From Schaalia vaccimaxillae DSM 15804 (lineage in GTDB: Bacteria > Actinomycetota > Actinomycetes > Actinomycetales > Actinomycetaceae), in contig NZ_ATUX01000009.1 in assembly GCF_000420425.1 (NCBI RefSeq), positions 1 to 64,000 of the forward strand: 64,000 nt of DNA, in the 5' to 3' direction. The notes below the pieces were generated by a model. It had not been told where the DNA came from, ran no database searches, and worked only from the letters and a program-made list of their open reading frames with translations. Positions 8,763 to 17,793 of the stretch are shown here, piece by piece. Each line of letters opens with the position of its first letter. Positions within the stretch are counted from its first letter, which is position 1. The position numbers and the translations under genes are program-made.

Positions 8763-9356
8763 TTACTTGCGGGTTTCAGCCGTTGAGGGCTGCTCCTTCT
8801 TCTTTGAGTGTCCGCCCACGAAGAGAGCCGAGACCACTAGCGTCAACCCCAACAACGCAACCAAGCTGATGAGCAGCAGCGGAATGTCAATTTGTTCCAG
8901 AACTGCTAGGGCGATGAGGAAGATACCGGCTAGGCAGACGATGCCTGCCCAGATCATCTGACCAACTCGGACGCCGTTCGCTTCGGCTTCTGGGCGCTCA
9001 CTCACACTGGGGATTGAGTTAGCTGCCGTCCATACCTTGGCAGGGGAATCGCTTGGGGTTGGATTCGGCGCAGAAAGAGGATCCGTTTGTCTTTCAGACA
9101 CCCCTGACTGCGGTTGAGAACGAAAGGGCGCATCAGCCTCGTCCATTGACGTGCCCTGGGTGGGCACTGCTTTTGTTTGATCTTGCCCGGCAGGCATAGT
9201 CAGTGTCGGATCCGAGGCCGGCGTTGGCATGGTCGACCCGCTACTGAGCACTGACGTGGTCGGGTCACTAGCGGGCATAGGTGTGGTCTGGTCATCCTGC
9301 GGCTGACCCTCGACCGGCAGGGACTGGGTCGGATCAATGTGATTGTTGGTAGTCAT
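8763..9356 (-). CDS. Hypothetical membrane protein with Pro/Thr-rich N-terminal half
   Basis: A 197-residue protein I do not recognise. The first 120 residues are low-complexity, rich in Thr, Pro, Ser, Asp and Gln, with repeats of the type P-A-S-D-P-T. The last 75 residues hold two hydrophobic helices (about 132-151 and 154-178) and a charged Lys-Lys-Lys tail. The gene starts 9 bases after the stop of the PspC protein, with a GGAG site overlapping that stop, so the two are co-transcribed. It may be a membrane accessory of the PspC protein; this is inferred only from the operon. Confidence 0.75.
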   Translation of the reverse strand: MTTNNHIDPTQSLPVEGQPQDDQTTPMPASDPTTSVLSSGSTMPTPASDPTLTMPAGQDQTKAVPTQGTSMDEADAPFRSQPQSGVSERQTDPLSAPNPTPSDSPAKVWTAANSIPSVSERPEAEANGVRVGQMIWAGIVCLAGIFLIALAVLEQIDIPLLLISLVALLGLTLVVSALFVGGHSKKKEQPSTAETRK

Positions 9357-9365
9357 GATCTTTGA

Positions 9366-11039
9366 TCACTCCTTGTTCTGCTGGGTCGAAGCGGACTGCG
9401 AAGAATCCTTGGGAGCCGTAGCGGCACCCGACTGGGTGCTTGGGGGTGCCCCCGATTGGGAAGCTGATTGAGAATCATCCGTGGTTGCGGCTTCTGGCTC
9501 CACTGCTGGTGAGGTTGCGAAGTAAAGTTCGTCTAGAGAGACATCTGAACCAATGACCAAAGTGATTCCGTTCTTCTTAGTCCACGTTGGGGACTGAACG
9601 ATCGCTGTAGTGGCTTGACCATCTTCCAATTCTGTTGAGGAGAGGCAGGGGGCTAGATCATCAATCCAGTCATCTGCGTCTTCGTTTGATGATGAGGTTG
9701 TCAGGTTCCCAATGCTTCCGCGGCACACCACTCGCAAGGGCTGGCCCTCGTAGGTCCATATGTCCAGGCCTCTCCAAACGGTCCAGTCCACATTGATGCT
9801 CTTTGTGGTTCCTGCGGGAGCCCCAGTCAGGTCGATACTGGCGTATCCGTCCATGTCAGCGGTGATCTTGTCATCTTGCCAAGTGAAAGTGGAGGCTTCG
9901 CTAGAGGCAGTTTCCCACATGGAATCCACGTAGCTGGTGGCTGCCGCACCCAAGCCTGCGACGGGTAAAGCGAACATCATTCCTAAGACGGTCATAGTGA
10001 TCAGCCACCCGGCGCTGCGATCTCGTAGTGAAGCTGAGATGAGCGCAATACCCGCGATGAGCAGGCAGATGCCGCCTCCAATGAGGCCTGTAACAATGAC
10101 GCGGCCAGTCCAACCGTCACGGCCAAATAGGTACATGAGGTAGAAGGTCACGGCCATAGCCAGCACGACGAAACCGGTCACAACGAGGTTCTCGCGAGCT
10201 GAAACCACACGAGGACGAGGTGCCAGCGGGCCAGTCCACACGGCTGGGCGCGGAACCACTGGTGTTGGCGCGTAAGGGTGTTGTGGCCACTGCGCAGGTC
10301 CCGGCTGCTGCGGGGACTGGTAGGCGTTGGAGGGCATCTGGGGGGACTGACTGACCGCAGGTCCGTTGTAGCCAAGCCCCTGAGTTGGGTTTTCAGTGAA
10401 ACCGGCAGCGGGAGACTGGCCTGGGAAATCCTGGGGAGCCTGCGGCATAGGCTGCTGAGAGTGCCCGTATTGGGGCGGAGATGAATTGGTTTTGTCTCGG
10501 TTAGAAGCCATGATTGCGACGATCACCAGGCCCGCAACAACTATGAAACCAAAACCGCCAAGTCCCAGTTGGATCGAGGAACCATCAAAGCCGAGGGTCA
10601 GGGGGATAACGCCACCTAGGCCGATGATGAAAAGAAAGAATCCACCCAACTGCGCAATGTCGAATCGTCCATTGAACAACTCTTCAAGGTGAATGCGTCC
10701 ATCACGCTGTTCAGGCAGCAGCAGCCAAGCTGCTGCGTATAGAGCAAGGACTGGCCCAGCCAGAATCATCAGAATGATGGCTAAGCCTCGTACCAGGATC
10801 GGATCCCAGCCGTAACGGGCAGCAATCCCCGAGCAGACGCCACCAATGAATCGCGGTTCAGCGCGGTACCAACCTGATTGACGCACCGAGTCGAAGAAAC
10901 TTCGATTCGAGGTGGGTTGGTAAGGCTGCTGGTTGCGCATCGGTGGGGTCTGTTGATGCCAAGTGTGCTGCTCGCCGGGCCCAGGTTGCTGACCTGGGCC
11001 GGGCTGCTGGCTGGGCCCCGCCTGGAAATTCTCGCTCAT
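9366..11039 (-). CDS. PspC domain membrane protein
   Basis: A 557-residue envelope protein. Residues 1-45 are a Gln/Pro/Gly-rich cytoplasmic tail. A PspC domain follows (FIGGVCSGIAARYGWDPILVRG, about 63-84, then hydrophobic helices and LLPEQRDG). A second low-complexity Gln/Pro stretch (about 195-280) separates this from four more membrane helices. The C-terminal 170 residues should lie outside the cell and end in a Ser/Gln/Thr-rich tail. I chose ATG 11039 because GGAG precedes it; the upstream ATG at 11054 overlaps that site. It is divergent from a histidine kinase that also carries a PspC segment, so it is probably part of an envelope-stress circuit. Confidence 0.85.
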   Translation of the reverse strand: MSENFQAGPSQQPGPGQQPGPGEQHTWHQQTPPMRNQQPYQPTSNRSFFDSVRQSGWYRAEPRFIGGVCSGIAARYGWDPILVRGLAIILMILAGPVLALYAAAWLLLPEQRDGRIHLEELFNGRFDIAQLGGFFLFIIGLGGVIPLTLGFDGSSIQLGLGGFGFIVVAGLVIVAIMASNRDKTNSSPPQYGHSQQPMPQAPQDFPGQSPAAGFTENPTQGLGYNGPAVSQSPQMPSNAYQSPQQPGPAQWPQHPYAPTPVVPRPAVWTGPLAPRPRVVSARENLVVTGFVVLAMAVTFYLMYLFGRDGWTGRVIVTGLIGGGICLLIAGIALISASLRDRSAGWLITMTVLGMMFALPVAGLGAAATSYVDSMWETASSEASTFTWQDDKITADMDGYASIDLTGAPAGTTKSINVDWTVWRGLDIWTYEGQPLRVVCRGSIGNLTTSSSNEDADDWIDDLAPCLSSTELEDGQATTAIVQSPTWTKKNGITLVIGSDVSLDELYFATSPAVEPEAATTDDSQSASQSGAPPSTQSGAATAPKDSSQSASTQQNKE

Positions 11040-11186
11040 GATGGGCTCCTTCAATGGGGTGATGAACCGTATGACATCAACTTTGGCCTAACCCGGCAGC
11101 AAATGAAATTGGGGGACTCCCTGAAAAGCCCCTGAAAACACTGCCTCAGGGGAAAACCGGACGGCTAAAGATGCGAAGATTTAGGG

Positions 11187-12494
11187 GTGACGATTCCATC
11201 CAACCCCGTAGGGTCTCTGGGGCTGGCCACCAATGGCCAGACACGGCAGTGGGTGCCTCCCACTCCGCGACAACCTGTAGTGCCGCTACGGCGCTCGACC
11301 TCTCACTCGCCGGCCATGCCTGCGACGTGGATGGCAGGGGTGTGTGCGGGACTGGCAGTCCACCTGGGCGTGAAAGTCTCATGGGTTCGCATTGGGCTCA
11401 TCGTTCTGACGATCATGACGCTCGGCCTGGGCGTGCTGCTGTATCTATGGCTGTGGGTGATGGTGCCCAAAGACGGTGCACAGACCGAAACCACAATAGG
11501 ACGCGGAATAAGTTCCGGGCTTCAGGCTGTGCGCCAAGACCGGCGAGCATCAACCTCGCGTAACCAACTGCTGATCTCCGGCATCCTCATGTTGGCCGTA
11601 TCATTCATGGCCATTGTCTTGGCGAATGCCGGGGTTGTGGAAGTACGCGACGTTCTCTCCATGGTTATGGTCGTGGCTGGCATCGGACTGATCTGGAGCC
11701 AAAGCGGCGACAAAGCCCAATGGGGCAATGGCAAATTCCTAGCGATGGTCTCCGCAGGGGCAACCCTGATGATTATCGGCATCGTCATGATCTTTGGACG
11801 CAATGATCCTCCCATCATCCTCCTACGAGGAGGCCTCATCGGATCGGCCGTTGTAGCCGGAGCCCTGTTTGCCTTCGCCCCACTGTGGCTACGAACCAAC
11901 AAAGACTTGACGGCTGCCAAAGAACAACAGGTTCGTGACGCTGAACGAGCTGACATTGCCGCTCACCTCCACGACTCCGTCTTACAGACGTTGACGCTCA
12001 TTCGAGCAAGCGCCGACGATCCGACCCGAGTACGCGCTATTGCTTTGTCAGAGGAGCGAGAACTTCGATCCTGGCTCTACACGGGACACGAGGAAGCCGC
12101 AGACTCGTTGGCCCAACTCGTGTCAGAAGCCGCAGGCCAAATCGAATCACGCTACGGCATCCCCGTTGACGTCGTCACGGTTGGCGACTTCAAACCCGGC
12201 CCAGAAGAAATGGCTCTAGTGGCTGCCCTCAGCGAAGCCGCTGCAAACGCAGTCAGGCACGGAAAACCACCCGTATCCGTCTACGTTGAAGCACGCTCTA
12301 CAGTCACAGAAGCCTTCATTAAAGACGCGGGAACTGGATTCGACCTCGATAGCATTCCCGCTGACCGCCACGGAGTACGCGACTCCATCATTGGCCGTAT
12401 GGAACGCAGCGGCGGCACCGCCACGATTACCAAACGGGCCGGAGGAACCGAGGTCGCCCTCGTCATGCCCAGGACCCCCGAATCTTCTAACTAA
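11187..12494 (+). CDS. Sensor histidine kinase with N-terminal PspC domain
   Basis: The sensor of a two-component system, 435 residues. The N-terminus contains a PspC-like segment (MAGVCAGLAVHLGVKVSWVRIG, about 49-70). Several membrane helices follow up to about residue 235. The HisKA_3 dimerisation helix has the phosphorylated histidine in AAHLHDSVLQTLTLIR. The ATPase domain contains the N-box ALSEAAANAVRHG and the G-box DAGTGFD. The GTG start at 11187 lacks a Shine-Dalgarno site and is preceded 6 bases upstream by GAAGAT. The response regulator begins 40 bases after its stop. PspC sensor kinases of this kind are typical of actinobacteria; the stimulus is unknown but envelope stress is likely. 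Confidence 0.9.
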   Translation: MTIPSNPVGSLGLATNGQTRQWVPPTPRQPVVPLRRSTSHSPAMPATWMAGVCAGLAVHLGVKVSWVRIGLIVLTIMTLGLGVLLYLWLWVMVPKDGAQTETTIGRGISSGLQAVRQDRRASTSRNQLLISGILMLAVSFMAIVLANAGVVEVRDVLSMVMVVAGIGLIWSQSGDKAQWGNGKFLAMVSAGATLMIIGIVMIFGRNDPPIILLRGGLIGSAVVAGALFAFAPLWLRTNKDLTAAKEQQVRDAERADIAAHLHDSVLQTLTLIRASADDPTRVRAIALSEERELRSWLYTGHEEAADSLAQLVSEAAGQIESRYGIPVDVVTVGDFKPGPEEMALVAALSEAAANAVRHGKPPVSVYVEARSTVTEAFIKDAGTGFDLDSIPADRHGVRDSIIGRMERSGGTATITKRAGGTEVALVMPRTPESSN

Positions 12495-12534
12495 ACGTAC
12501 GACCGACTTCGACCCACAACCCTAGGATCAACTC

Positions 12535-13185
12535 ATGACTATCCGACTTATTGTTATCGACGATCACGCGATGGTACGCGCCGGAGTGCGAGCAGAACTC
12601 GAAGCGTCGGGTGCAGACCTTGAAGTCCTTGGCGAAGCAGCTGACGTTGAAGGAGGCATCGCTGCCTGCCATGAACTCAAACCCGATGTTGCTTTGCTCG
12701 ACGTCCACCTGCCCGGTGGAAATGGGGGTGGGGGAGCCGAGGTCGCGGCCTCGTGCCAAAACGTCGAAGGCCTGCGTTTCCTTGCCCTATCCGTATCGGA
12801 TGCACCCGAGGACGTCGTCCAGGTGATCCGTGCGGGCGCTCGCGGTTACGTCACCAAGTCAATCTCGACGCCAGACCTGGTCGAAGCAATCAAGCGTGTC
12901 GCTGGGGGAGATGCCGCTTTTAGCCCACGCCTAGCCGGGTTTGTCCTCGACGCTTTCGGTACCGGTGAAGTTTCAATTGCTGACGACGAATTGGACTTGC
13001 TGAGCGCCCGCGAACAGGAAGTGATGCGTCTGATCGCCCGCGGATTCAGCTACAAGGAAGTTGCCAACGAACTTTTCATTTCCATTAAGACCGTGGAGAC
13101 CCACGTGTCGTCGGTGCTACGTAAACTCCAGCTGTCCAACCGCAATGAGTTGACGAGGTGGGCAGTTAAACGCCACATCGTGTGA
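12535..13185 (+). CDS. LuxR/NarL-family response regulator
   Basis: The partner of the upstream kinase, 216 residues. The receiver domain shows the acidic pocket (VIDDHAMVRAG), the phospho-acceptor Asp in ALLDVHLPG near residue 54, and a conserved Lys in GYVTKSIS near 105. The C-terminal LuxR helix-turn-helix spans about 150-212 (LSAREQEVMRLIARGFSYKE and TVETHVSSVLRKL). A Gly-rich insert (GGNGGGGAE) follows the phosphorylation site. Likely targets include the divergent PspC genes next door, but no operator could be defined. Confidence 0.93.
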   Translation: MTIRLIVIDDHAMVRAGVRAELEASGADLEVLGEAADVEGGIAACHELKPDVALLDVHLPGGNGGGGAEVAASCQNVEGLRFLALSVSDAPEDVVQVIRAGARGYVTKSISTPDLVEAIKRVAGGDAAFSPRLAGFVLDAFGTGEVSIADDELDLLSAREQEVMRLIARGFSYKEVANELFISIKTVETHVSSVLRKLQLSNRNELTRWAVKRHIV

Positions 13186-13321
13186 GTGAATCTGTGCAAG
13201 TAACGTCGCTGAGTGTGCGCGGATAGACGCCGTGGTGGGGTGCGAGGAAAGTTCAAGTCGGAGTAAAGTGGTTGTGCGTTGGACTGAGCAGGGCTAAAGC
13301 CCACACGACTTGGAGGAACGC

Positions 13322-14812
13322 ATGCATCGAATCGGATTTGACCGAGACAAATACCTCAAGCTTCAATCCGATCACATCGCCGAAAGACGCGCCCAATTCG
13401 GCGGCAAACTTTACCTAGAGTTCGGCGGCAAACTCGTCGACGATATGCACGCCTCCCGCGTTCTGCCAGGATTTACTCCCGACAACAAAATCGTCATGCT
13501 CACCGAGCTGGCCGACGACGTCGAAATCATCGTGGCCGTCAACGCCAAAGACTTCCAACGTCGCAAAGTCCGCGCAGACTTGGGGACCTCCTACGAGGAC
13601 GAAATCCTGCGTCACATTGATGCCTTCCGCGACTACGGCCTCTACGTTGGTTCCGTTGTTATCACCCAGTGGACCGACGACAACCGCGAAGCCAAAGCCG
13701 TCAAACGCAAGCTAGAAAAGCTCGGTATTAAGGTCTACCGCCACTTCATCATCCCCGGATACCCCAACGACGTGTCGCGTATCGTGTCCGAGCAGGGCTT
13801 AGGAAAGAACGAATACGTGGAAACGCAGCGAGACCTCATCGTGGTCACGGCGCCCGGCCCAGGTTCTGGCAAGATGGCGACTTGCCTGTCCCAGCTTTAC
13901 CACGACCACCAGCGTGGAATTTCCTCCGGCTATGCCAAGTGGGAAACCTTTCCGATCTGGAATATTTCCCTGGATCACCCGGTCAATGTTGCCTACGAAG
14001 CGGCGACGGCTGATCTCGACGACGTCAATATGATTGATCCTTTCCACTTGGATGCTTACGGTGTCCAGACCGTCAATTACAACCGCGACGTAGAAATCTT
14101 CCCGGTCCTTAACCGCCTCTTCGAACAGATCCTGGGCGAATCGCCCTACAAGTCGCCCACAGATATGGGCGTCAATATGGCAGGCCGGTCAATCAGTGAC
14201 GACGACGCATGTCGCCAGGCCTCTGAACAGGAAGTGATTCGCCGCTACTACAAGGCATTGGTCACTGAGAAGAAAGAGATGACCGATTCTGTTCAGTCGG
14301 ATCGGATCGCCCTTTTGATGACCAAACTTGGTATTACCCGCGAAGATCGGCCAGTCGTCAAGCCTGCCCTCAAGGTAGCGAAAGCAACAAAGGCGCCGGC
14401 TTCGGCCATTGAACTGCCTGATGGCCGCATCGTCACAGGTAAGACATCTGAGCTTCTCGGTAATTCCTCAGCGATGCTGCTCAACGCCCTCAAACTCCTG
14501 GCAGGCATCGACGAAGAAATCGACCTGTTGGCTCCCGAGTCAATCGAACCCATCCAAGCGCTCAAGATCGGACACCTGGGTTCGCGTAACCCGCGCCTAC
14601 ACACGGATGAGGTGCTCATCGCCTTGGCAGTGTCAGCTAACGGTGATGACAACGCTAAGCGTGCTTTGGATGAGTTAGGTAACTTGCGCGGATGTGATGT
14701 GCATGCGTCGACGATCCTCGGGCCGGTTGATGAGGGGATCTTCCGATCTCTTGGCATCCAGGTCACCAGTGAGCCCGTTTACGCCACGAAGTTCCTGTAC
14801 CGCAAGAAGTAA
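13322..14812 (+). CDS. DUF1846 family protein
   Basis: A 496-residue cytoplasmic protein of the DUF1846 family, which is conserved in Firmicutes and actinobacteria and has a large two-domain fold of unknown function. The N-terminal section [19 protein letters not shown] and the segment [19 protein letters not shown] (near residue 178) are family hallmarks. The latter resembles a P-loop, and a nucleotide role has been suggested on that basis. The length is normal. I chose ATG 13322 because GGAGG lies 5 bases upstream; an in-frame TTG at 13310 overlaps that site. It is monocistronic between the response regulator and the helicase. Confidence 0.9.
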   Translation: MHRIGFDRDKYLKLQSDHIAERRAQFGGKLYLEFGGKLVDDMHASRVLPGFTPDNKIVMLTELADDVEIIVAVNAKDFQRRKVRADLGTSYEDEILRHIDAFRDYGLYVGSVVITQWTDDNREAKAVKRKLEKLGIKVYRHFIIPGYPNDVSRIVSEQGLGKNEYVETQRDLIVVTAPGPGSGKMATCLSQLYHDHQRGISSGYAKWETFPIWNISLDHPVNVAYEAATADLDDVNMIDPFHLDAYGVQTVNYNRDVEIFPVLNRLFEQILGESPYKSPTDMGVNMAGRSISDDDACRQASEQEVIRRYYKALVTEKKEMTDSVQSDRIALLMTKLGITREDRPVVKPALKVAKATKAPASAIELPDGRIVTGKTSELLGNSSAMLLNALKLLAGIDEEIDLLAPESIEPIQALKIGHLGSRNPRLHTDEVLIALAVSANGDDNAKRALDELGNLRGCDVHASTILGPVDEGIFRSLGIQVTSEPVYATKFLYRKK

Positions 14813-14896
14813 GTCGGTTCGGATTCTTTACTGTGGTCATTCGGACGCACGGTGGTGACGTCAGATGCGCATGTCCTGACCTAGGCTTAGACGGCG

Positions 14897-17710
14897 ATGA
14901 CTGATTTCACTGCTCTTCCTGACCTTGGCCCCGCAGACCTTCCCACGTGGGACGTCGACGGATATGTGCCGCCCGAAGTGCCCGTCTACGACATTGACGA
15001 GGGCGCTTCAGACAGCCTGCCCGAATACAACGGTTCTGCCGGCACCCAAGCGTGGCCGACTGTGGCGGCGCCTGGGGGAGCGGGGAGCAACGAAAGGGCG
15101 TCGTCCTCGTGGTCGATGTGGGACGGTGGACAAGGTGGGGCAGAACCTCGGCTACAGGCTGACGACCTGGTTGACGGACTTAACGAGCGGCAGCACGAGG
15201 CCGTTATCCACCAGGGAGCGCCGCTACTCATTATGGCTGGTGCCGGCTCAGGCAAAACCCGAGTCCTGACCCACAGGATCGGCTACCTGCTAGCCACCCG
15301 GCGGGCCACACCCGGCCAGATTCTGGCCATCACCTTCACCAACAAGGCCGCAGCTGAGATGCGTGAACGGGTCTCAGAACTTGTCGGTGGCCAGGCCCGA
15401 CGCATGTGGGTATCCACTTTCCACTCGGCGTGCGTAAGAATCTTGCGTTCTGAGCACGAGGCCGCGCGCCTATCGTCCTCGTTCACCATCTACGACGCGC
15501 AAGATGCTCAGCGTCTCATCCAGATGATCCTCAAATCCATGAACGTGGACATCAAGCGTTTTACGCCCAAGATGATCGCCGCGAAAATTTCGGACTTGAA
15601 GAATGAACTGGTGGGGCCGGGGCGCTACGCCGACACTGCTGGCAAGGATCCCATCTCTAAGATTGTGTCCGAAGCCTACGTTGAGTACGACAAGCGGATG
15701 CGCCAGTCGAACGCTTTAGACTTTGACGACCTCATTATGAGGACCGTGGAGGTGTTGGAGAAGAACCCGGCGATCGCCGAGCACTACCACCGACGCTTCC
15801 GACACATCCTGGTGGACGAGTATCAGGACACCAACCACGCGCAATACATGCTGGTTCGGGCCCTGGTGGGCACGGGCCAGGACGGCGTGGCTCCGGCGGA
15901 GCTGACCGTGGTGGGTGACTCCGACCAGTCGATTTATGCGTTCCGAGGCGCCACAATCCGCAATATTGAAGAGTTCGAGCGCGATTTCCCAGGTGCCCGC
16001 ACCATCATGCTGGAACAGAATTACCGTTCGACACAAAATATTTTGTCTGCCGCCAACGCTGTGATCGCCCGCAATGAGGGGCGACGCCCCAAGAACTTGT
16101 GGACAGCTTCAGGCGACGGGGCCCTCATCACCATGGACGCAGCCGACTCTGAACACGATGAAGCGCGCTTCGTTATTGCCGAGATCGACAAACTCCACGA
16201 CGATGACCACGACTGGGGCGACATTGCGATCTTTTATCGCACAAACTCCCAGTCACGAGCCCTTGAAGAACTCCTCGTACGCCAAGGCATCCCATATCGG
16301 GTAGTTGGTGGCACGCGCTTTTACGAACGGCGCGAAATTAAGGACGCTTTGGCCTACCTGCAGGTGATTTCCAACCCTGACGACACGGTTGCTGTGCGCC
16401 GCGTCCTTAACGTTCCTCGCCGTGGAATCGGCGCAAAAGCTGAAGAAGCGATTGTTGCGCACGCCAACCACTACGGGATCTCCTTTGGTGCGGCCCTGCG
16501 TCACCTGTGGCTCAACCACGGCAAACCCGTGGGCGAGGCCGAAGGTATCGACGTCCAAGCCTTGGCGTCCAAGCGGGGATCCGCGGTCGAAAGTCTCAGC
16601 GACGACACCGCAGGCGAAACTTCCACCGATGCAGGCGAGCCTGGTAGCGAAACGGAGGCGGCGGCCTCGTCCTCGAAGGAAAACGAAGAGACGATCCCTG
16701 AAGTTGTTGGCATGACGGCTAGGGCTGCGAACGCTGCAGCAGGATTCTGGGGCCTCATCGAAACCCTGCGCAGCGCAGACCAACAGGGAGCTAACCCTGG
16801 CGACATCCTTGAAGAAGTCCTGGATCGCACCGGATATTTGGCTGAACTGCGTCGTTCTGAAGACCCTCAGGATGCGTCGCGCGTAGAAAACCTGGCCGAA
16901 TTGCATTCGGTGGCTCAAGATTTTGCCCAAGCAGCCCCCCAAGGAGTCCTCGCAGACTTCCTCGAAAGGGTGGCTCTGGTGGCGGACTCTGATCAGGTTC
17001 CAGCCGAAGACCAGCGCAGCGGACAAGTTACCCTCATGACTGTGCACACCGCGAAAGGCCTAGAATTCCCTACCGTCTTTGTCACCGGCATGGAGGACGG
17101 GACCTTCCCGCATCAACGCTCCTTGGGTGAACAAAGCGAGTTGGAAGAGGAGCGGCGCCTGGCGTATGTGGCCATCACACGGGCCCGCCAACGCCTCTAT
17201 CTGACGCGCGCCGCTGTACGTTCAGCTTGGGGAACACCTCAGGAGATGCCGCCTTCGCGATTCTTGGATGACATTCCCCCTGAGCTTGTCGACGTGCGCA
17301 GATCTACGTCCTCGTCGGAACGCTTGCGCCTGGGCAGATCAGCCTGGGGAGACGGCTGGGGTGGTCCGGCTTCGCGTAGCGCATACAAGCATCGGGGCAC
17401 CGACCCGTGGGGTGATGACGAGGGCGGCGCTGTCATAGGCGCGGGCGGAGGCAGTCCCCTCGGCAAAATGACGGGTTCGCGTATTGGGACGACAGTTCGG
17501 ATGAGCGTGAGCCAGCCACAGAGCCAAGAATCTTCTGACGACAAGCCCGTGTTATCGCTCAAGGTGGGAGACCAAGTCAAACACGCCACCTTGGGCAATG
17601 GCACCGTTATTGGCTTGGAAGGCCAAGGAGCCAGGACCGTTGCCAAGGTGAAGTTTGGGATGGCGGAAAAGAGGCTCCTGCTGCGTATGGCTCCGATGGA
17701 AAAGATCTGA
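14897..17710 (+). CDS. pcrA: UvrD/PcrA-type ATP-dependent DNA helicase
   Basis: A superfamily 1 3'-5' helicase used in repair and replication restart, 937 residues. The Walker A motif AGAGSGKT is at about 114-121 and the DEYQDTN box (motif II) lies near 311. Motif III GDSDQSIYAFRGA, motif IV EQNYRS and motif VI VAITRARQRLYLT are all present. The first 95 residues before the helicase core are acidic and low-complexity, and an Ala/Glu/Ser-rich insert lies at about 555-605. The C-terminal 60 residues (VGDQVKHATLGNGTVIGLEG) match the PcrA Tudor-like tail that contacts RNA polymerase. The ATG start has TAGGCT 9 bases upstream and no clear ribosome site. Confidence 0.94.
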   Translation: MTDFTALPDLGPADLPTWDVDGYVPPEVPVYDIDEGASDSLPEYNGSAGTQAWPTVAAPGGAGSNERASSSWSMWDGGQGGAEPRLQADDLVDGLNERQHEAVIHQGAPLLIMAGAGSGKTRVLTHRIGYLLATRRATPGQILAITFTNKAAAEMRERVSELVGGQARRMWVSTFHSACVRILRSEHEAARLSSSFTIYDAQDAQRLIQMILKSMNVDIKRFTPKMIAAKISDLKNELVGPGRYADTAGKDPISKIVSEAYVEYDKRMRQSNALDFDDLIMRTVEVLEKNPAIAEHYHRRFRHILVDEYQDTNHAQYMLVRALVGTGQDGVAPAELTVVGDSDQSIYAFRGATIRNIEEFERDFPGARTIMLEQNYRSTQNILSAANAVIARNEGRRPKNLWTASGDGALITMDAADSEHDEARFVIAEIDKLHDDDHDWGDIAIFYRTNSQSRALEELLVRQGIPYRVVGGTRFYERREIKDALAYLQVISNPDDTVAVRRVLNVPRRGIGAKAEEAIVAHANHYGISFGAALRHLWLNHGKPVGEAEGIDVQALASKRGSAVESLSDDTAGETSTDAGEPGSETEAAASSSKENEETIPEVVGMTARAANAAAGFWGLIETLRSADQQGANPGDILEEVLDRTGYLAELRRSEDPQDASRVENLAELHSVAQDFAQAAPQGVLADFLERVALVADSDQVPAEDQRSGQVTLMTVHTAKGLEFPTVFVTGMEDGTFPHQRSLGEQSELEEERRLAYVAITRARQRLYLTRAAVRSAWGTPQEMPPSRFLDDIPPELVDVRRSTSSSERLRLGRSAWGDGWGGPASRSAYKHRGTDPWGDDEGGAVIGAGGGSPLGKMTGSRIGTTVRMSVSQPQSQESSDDKPVLSLKVGDQVKHATLGNGTVIGLEGQGARTVAKVKFGMAEKRLLLRMAPMEKI

Positions 17711-17780
17711 AGGCTGTGTTGTGCAGGTCAAAAGACCGTCCATTCGGCGGTGCATAGTCTGCTTGGCGCAACACATGCGA

Positions 17781-17786
17781 GACGAT
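17781..17786 (+). promoter_or_regulatory. Likely -10 box of near-leaderless DUF6350 gene
   Basis: GACGAT ends 7 bases before the ATG at 17794 and no Shine-Dalgarno site lies between. The context is almost identical to that before rsmI. Confidence 0.35.
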
Positions 17787-17793
17787 AAACCCA

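Noticed and set aside
16253-17047. 264-residue minus-strand open frame inside the helicase gene
   Set aside because: Antisense to conserved UvrD motifs; composition is irregular and there is no start signal.
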